A stretch of DNA of 44,134 nucleotides from an uncultured Mycoplasmatota bacterium. Its GTDB lineage: Bacteria > Bacillota_I > Bacilli_A > RF39 > UBA660. This document shows, one piece after another, positions 41,218 through 44,134 of this stretch (position 1 is the stretch's first letter; each line of letters opens with the position of its first letter). The notes under the pieces are model-generated. The model searched no databases. It was not told the DNA's origin and saw only the letters and a list, made by a program, of their open reading frames with translations. The position numbers were made by a program, and so were the translations under genes. The stretch covers positions 1 through 44,134 of the forward strand of contig CAMEJC010000004.1 of NCBI GenBank assembly GCA_945919295.1. The letters are read 5' to 3'.

Positions 41218-41248
41218 AAGAAACTATCAGATGGTAGTTTCTTTTTTG
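41218..41248 (+). terminator. Terminator of rplJL
   Basis: AGAAACTAT and GTAGTTTCT pair (one G-T) across a 5-6 nt loop, followed by TTTTT. It probably reduces transcription into the methyltransferase gene. Confidence 0.75.
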
Positions 41249-41262
41249 TATGCCAAACTATG

Positions 41263-41291
41263 TTGTGTTTTTTTAATTTATTTATTATAAT
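41263..41291 (+). promoter_or_regulatory. Promoter of the RsmC-like gene
   Basis: TTGTGT, a 17-nt spacer and TATAAT, 20 nt before the start codon. Confidence 0.55.
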
Positions 41292-41310
41292 ATACTTGGT
41301 TGGTGATTAT

Positions 41311-41904
41311 ATGAGTCAGTATTTTGAAAATGATAAAAGTGTTAAAAGTAATAGGAAACTTATTAATTTTAGTTTTAATGATAGAGAGTATTATGTATAT
41401 ACTGATAATGGTGTTTTTTCTAAGGATAGATTCGATTATGGTACAAAGGTACTACTTGAAAATATAAATATCAACAATTTATGTGGAAAAGTATTAGATT
41501 TAGGATGTGGTATTGGTGTTGCTGGTATTATTTTAGGTACTATTAACAAAGATATATATATTGATATGATTGATGTTAATGAAAGGGCATTAGAACTTGC
41601 TAAAGAAAATATTTTATTAAATAAAGTAAAGGCTAATGTATTTATAAGTAATGTATATGATAAAGTTACTTCTAAATATGATTGTATTATTACTAATCCT
41701 CCAATAAGAGCGGGTAAAAATGTTGTGCGAAAGTTTTTATTAGAAGCTAAAGATCATTTGAATGATGAGGGAATATTATATTTTGTTATGAGGAAAGATC
41801 ATGGGGTTAAATCGATGATTAAAGAATTAGAAGATATTTATAATGTGAAAATTATTGATAGAGACAAAGGTTTTTATGTGATTAGGTGTAATAAAAAAAT
41901 ATAG
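41311..41904 (+). CDS. RsmC-like class I methyltransferase (YbxB)
   Basis: A 197-residue SAM-dependent methyltransferase at the position of Bacillus ybxB between rplL and rpoB. It has the SAM loop VLDLGCGIGVAGIILG, the acidic IDMIDVNERALELAKENI strand-helix, and the base-amino-methylating motif NPPI (CIITNPPIRAGK). Homologs are called 16S rRNA guanine-N2 methyltransferase (RsmC); the exact site is unproven here. The track's start 96 nt upstream lies in the rplL terminator region; the ATG behind GGTTGGTGATTAT is right. Confidence 0.9.
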   Translation: MSQYFENDKSVKSNRKLINFSFNDREYYVYTDNGVFSKDRFDYGTKVLLENININNLCGKVLDLGCGIGVAGIILGTINKDIYIDMIDVNERALELAKENILLNKVKANVFISNVYDKVTSKYDCIITNPPIRAGKNVVRKFLLEAKDHLNDEGILYFVMRKDHGVKSMIKELEDIYNVKIIDRDKGFYVIRCNKKI

Positions 41905-41937
41905 ATATTTGATAGTTTTATATATCAGATATCTTTT
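41901..41937 (+). terminator. Terminator of the RsmC-like gene
   Basis: AGATATTTGATA and TATCAGATATCT pair (one G-T) across an 8-nt loop, followed by TTTTT. The stem begins at the stop codon. Confidence 0.75.
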
Positions 41938-41954
41938 TAATTTGGTATTTTGAT

Positions 41955-42095
41955 TCCAAAAGATAAATCTTTTGGCAAGCGTTAGCAATAATTACTAATG
42001 TGTAAAAAAATTAACAAATGTGTCTAAAATCATTGACTTATTTTTAAAATGCTGATAAAATTATAAATTGGTAACACATCTTTTTATGTGGCTCA
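41955..42095 (+). promoter_or_regulatory. rpoB promoter region with two small hairpins
   Basis: TTGACT (42033-42038), a 17-nt spacer and TAAAAT (42056-42061) form the likely rpoBC promoter. Upstream lies the hairpin CCAAAAGA/TCTTTTGG (about 41956-41975); downstream in the leader lies CACAT/ATGTG (about 42075-42091). No known ribosomal-protein leader is recognised between the methyltransferase gene and rpoB. Confidence 0.6.
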
Positions 42096-42129
42096 TTTTT
42101 AAAAAATTAGATATCGGGGTGAAATATTA

Positions 42130-44134
42130 ATGGCTTATAAATTAAAGCAAAGCGGTGATTATAGAAAAAGAAGAAATTTTTCTATGATTAAAAATTCACT
42201 AGCAATTAGTGATTTACTTGAAGTACAAACTGAATCTTATAAATGGTTTGCTTCAGAAGGGATAAAAGAGGTTTTTGAAACATTTTCACCAATTGAAAGT
42301 TTTTCTGGTAGTTTATCTTTAGAATTTGGAGAATATGAATTTGGTACTCCTAGATATTCTATTAAGGAATGTAAAGACAGACAAATTACTTATGCTTCTC
42401 CTCTTAAAGTTCAGACTAGATTATTTAATAATGAAACTGGAGAGGTTAAAGAACAAGAAATATTCTTAGGCGATATGCCACTTATGACTGATAGTGGTAC
42501 ATTTATTATAAATGGTGCTGAGAGAGTTGTTGTATCACAACTTGTTAGATCTCCTAGTGTTTACTTTTCTAAGGAAATCGATAAGAATGGTAAACCTGTT
42601 TTTGCGTCTAAAGTTATACCATCTAGAGGTACTTGGCTCGAGTATGAAACTGATGCCAAGGATGTTGTTTATATAAGAATTGATAGAAATAGAAAAGTAC
42701 CTATGACAACACTTTTGAGAGCGGTAGGTTTATCTTCTAATGAAGATATTTTGACACTTTTTGATAATGATGTATTTTTAAAGAATACAATTGAAAAGGA
42801 TTCGACACATGATACTGATGAAGCTCTTATTGAAATATATGAGAAATTAAGACCAGGTGAACCTACTACTTTGGATAGTTCAAAGAATCAACTTATTACG
42901 AGATTCTTTGATGATTTTCATTATGATTTGGCTAGAGTTGGAAGATATAAATTTAATAAGAAACTAAATGTTAAAGACAGACTTCTTGGCAATAAACTTG
43001 CTGAAGATATTATTATTGATGGTGAAGTTAAAATAGAGAAAGGTACTTTAATTAATAAAGAAGTGTTTGAAGAACTTTCTAAATATTTAGATGATGGTTA
43101 TGGTGTACAAGAATGCAAGGTAAATGAGGATCTTACTATTAATGCAACAGTAGATGTACATAATAAAATTCAAGTTATTCATTTATATTCTAATACTGAT
43201 GATAAGAAAATTGTTAAAGTAATTGGTAATGATCCTAAGTGTGAATGCAAGAATTTAACTATTTCTGATTTTTATGCTACAGTATCATACTATTTGAATT
43301 TAAATGATGGTATTGGTAAAGATGATGAAATAGATCATTTGGGTAATAGAAGAGTTAAGCAAGTAGGAGAACTACTTCAAAATCAATTTAAAATTGGTGT
43401 AAGTAGAATGGAAAGAGTTATTAGAGAGAGAATGACTACTCAAGATATTGAAACAGTTACTCCTAAAACGCTTATTAATATTAGACCGGTTACTGCTGTT
43501 ATTAAGGAATTCTTTGGTAGTAGTCAGTTATCTCAATTTATGGATCAGACTAATCCTATTGCGGAACTTACTCATAAGAGAAGATTATCAGCTTTAGGAC
43601 CTGGTGGTTTATCTAGAGATAGAGCAGGTATTGAAGTAAGAGATGTTAATGCTTCACATTATGGTAGAATATGTCCTATTGAATCTCCAGAAGGAGCTAA
43701 TATTGGACTTATTACTTCTCTTGCTAGTTATGCTAAGATTAATGAATATGGTTTTATTATGACACCATATCGTAAAGTAGTTAATGGTCATCTTACTGAT
43801 GAAGTTGTATATTTAACTGCTGATGAAGAAGAAGATTATTATATTTCACAAGCTACTGTTAATGTAGATGATGATAATAAAATTGTCGATAATATTATTG
43901 CGGGTAGATATAGAGGGGAAAATGTTTTGGTATCTCCTGATAAAGTTGATTATATCGATGTATCCCCTCAACAAGTGGTATCTGTAACTACTAGTTTAAT
44001 TCCGTTCTTGGAACATGATGATGCTACACGTGCACTAATGGGTGCTAACATGCAAAGACAGGCATTACCACTTCTCACTACTGAAGCTCCATTTGTTGGA
44101 ACTGGTGCTGAATATATTGCCGCTAGAGATAGTG
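42130..44134 (+). CDS. rpoB: RNA polymerase beta subunit (5' part, runs off the window)
   Basis: The first 668 codons of rpoB, not in the ORF track because the frame is open at the window edge. It starts [18 protein letters not shown] behind GGGGTGAAATATTA. Domains seen are the protrusion, the lobe, and the fork/rifampicin pocket [20 protein letters not shown] then [20 protein letters not shown]. The Gln, Asp, His and Ser residues that most often change in rifampicin resistance are all in their usual sensitive state. Later parts, including the DNA- and Mg-contacting regions, lie beyond the window. Confidence 0.98.
   Translation, partial: MAYKLKQSGDYRKRRNFSMIKNSLAISDLLEVQTESYKWFASEGIKEVFETFSPIESFSGSLSLEFGEYEFGTPRYSIKECKDRQITYASPLKVQTRLFNNETGEVKEQEIFLGDMPLMTDSGTFIINGAERVVVSQLVRSPSVYFSKEIDKNGKPVFASKVIPSRGTWLEYETDAKDVVYIRIDRNRKVPMTTLLRAVGLSSNEDILTLFDNDVFLKNTIEKDSTHDTDEALIEIYEKLRPGEPTTLDSSKNQLITRFFDDFHYDLARVGRYKFNKKLNVKDRLLGNKLAEDIIIDGEVKIEKGTLINKEVFEELSKYLDDGYGVQECKVNEDLTINATVDVHNKIQVIHLYSNTDDKKIVKVIGNDPKCECKNLTISDFYATVSYYLNLNDGIGKDDEIDHLGNRRVKQVGELLQNQFKIGVSRMERVIRERMTTQDIETVTPKTLINIRPVTAVIKEFFGSSQLSQFMDQTNPIAELTHKRRLSALGPGGLSRDRAGIEVRDVNASHYGRICPIESPEGANIGLITSLASYAKINEYGFIMTPYRKVVNGHLTDEVVYLTADEEEDYYISQATVNVDDDNKIVDNIIAGRYRGENVLVSPDKVDYIDVSPQQVVSVTTSLIPFLEHDDATRALMGANMQRQALPLLTTEAPFVGTGAEYIAARDS

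Noticed and set aside
43510-43610. Rifampicin-resistance change in rpoB
   Set aside because: The pocket sequence carries the usual sensitive residues; the only differences (such as NPIAEL) are conservative and at positions not known to matter.
1-44134. Mycoplasma-type recoding of UGA to Trp
   Set aside because: All recognised proteins are full length under the standard code, their tryptophans are TGG, and TGA is used as a stop in four genes.
1-44134. CRISPR arrays, insertion sequences, integrases, prophage genes or a restriction-modification system
   Set aside because: I looked for direct repeats with spacers, terminal inverted repeats, and transposase, integrase or methylase-plus-endonuclease neighbours and saw none. 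The methyltransferases present are of the release-factor and rRNA type.

Overview
The window is a gene-dense, very AT-rich chromosomal segment with low-GC Firmicutes (Bacillota) gene content and gene order. It carries sporulation genes (yabG, spoVG, yabP, yabQ, spoIVA, spoVIF), a tyrosine T-box leader, the delta subunit of RNA polymerase, the GatCAB amidotransferase, and the secE-nusG-rplKA-rplJL-rpoB block. This suggests an endospore-forming or recently spore-forming member of the Bacilli/Erysipelotrichia side of the phylum, possibly one of the compact gut lineages near the Mollicutes. The genus cannot be named from the sequence. The standard genetic code applies, but TGA stops are rare. I see no phage, transposon, IS element or CRISPR array.

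Layout. 1-2.5 kb: a compressed version of the Bacillus yabG-veg-spoVG and yabP-yabQ-divIC clusters. 2.5-7.7 kb: ftsH and tilS on the minus strand, an unknown small protein, and tyrS behind a well-preserved T-box riboswitch. 7.7-11 kb: an AlkD-like DNA repair protein with a DUF2441-type protein, then prfA-prmC. 11-16 kb: a zinc-ribbon membrane protein, a class A penicillin-binding protein, and a DUF1934-argS-rpoE run. 16-20.3 kb is the least ordinary part: a pair of proteins related to 2-hydroxyacyl-CoA dehydratase components, then an operon of two paralogous VUT/YhhQ-like membrane proteins with a LexA/CI-like regulator that has lost its catalytic lysine. 20.3-26.8 kb: HU, an AI-2E-family membrane protein, spoIVA, a class I glutamine-amidotransferase-like hydrolase, spoVIF, der, an unknown protein and ysxC. 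26.9-33.5 kb: an LCP-family cell-wall protein, two HExxH proteins, cysS, two RNA-modification enzymes and Hsp20. 33.5-37.9 kb: a small membrane protein, an XRE regulator, gatCAB and tRNA-Asn(GUU). 38-44.1 kb: secE (missing from the ORF track), nusG, rplK, rplA, rplJ, rplL, an RsmC-like methyltransferase and the first 668 codons of rpoB.

The main theme is translation: three aminoacyl-tRNA synthetases, tRNA-dependent amidation, RF1 with its methyltransferase, ribosome-assembly GTPases, rRNA modification and ribosomal proteins. Sporulation and envelope genes are interleaved. Regulation is readable in places: near-consensus sigma-A promoters with 17-nt spacers, candidate sigma-E sites before yabP and spoIVA, the tyrS T-box, the L10 leader, and two look-alike RNA leaders before rplK and rplA. 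Convergent gene pairs are usually separated by one hairpin that overlaps one or both stop codons.

No clearly new multi-gene defence or mobile system is visible. The best leads are the VUT pair with its altered S24 regulator, a possible promoter-microORF-terminator unit after hsp20, candidate leaderless mRNAs, and the restriction of TGA stops to ATGA contexts.
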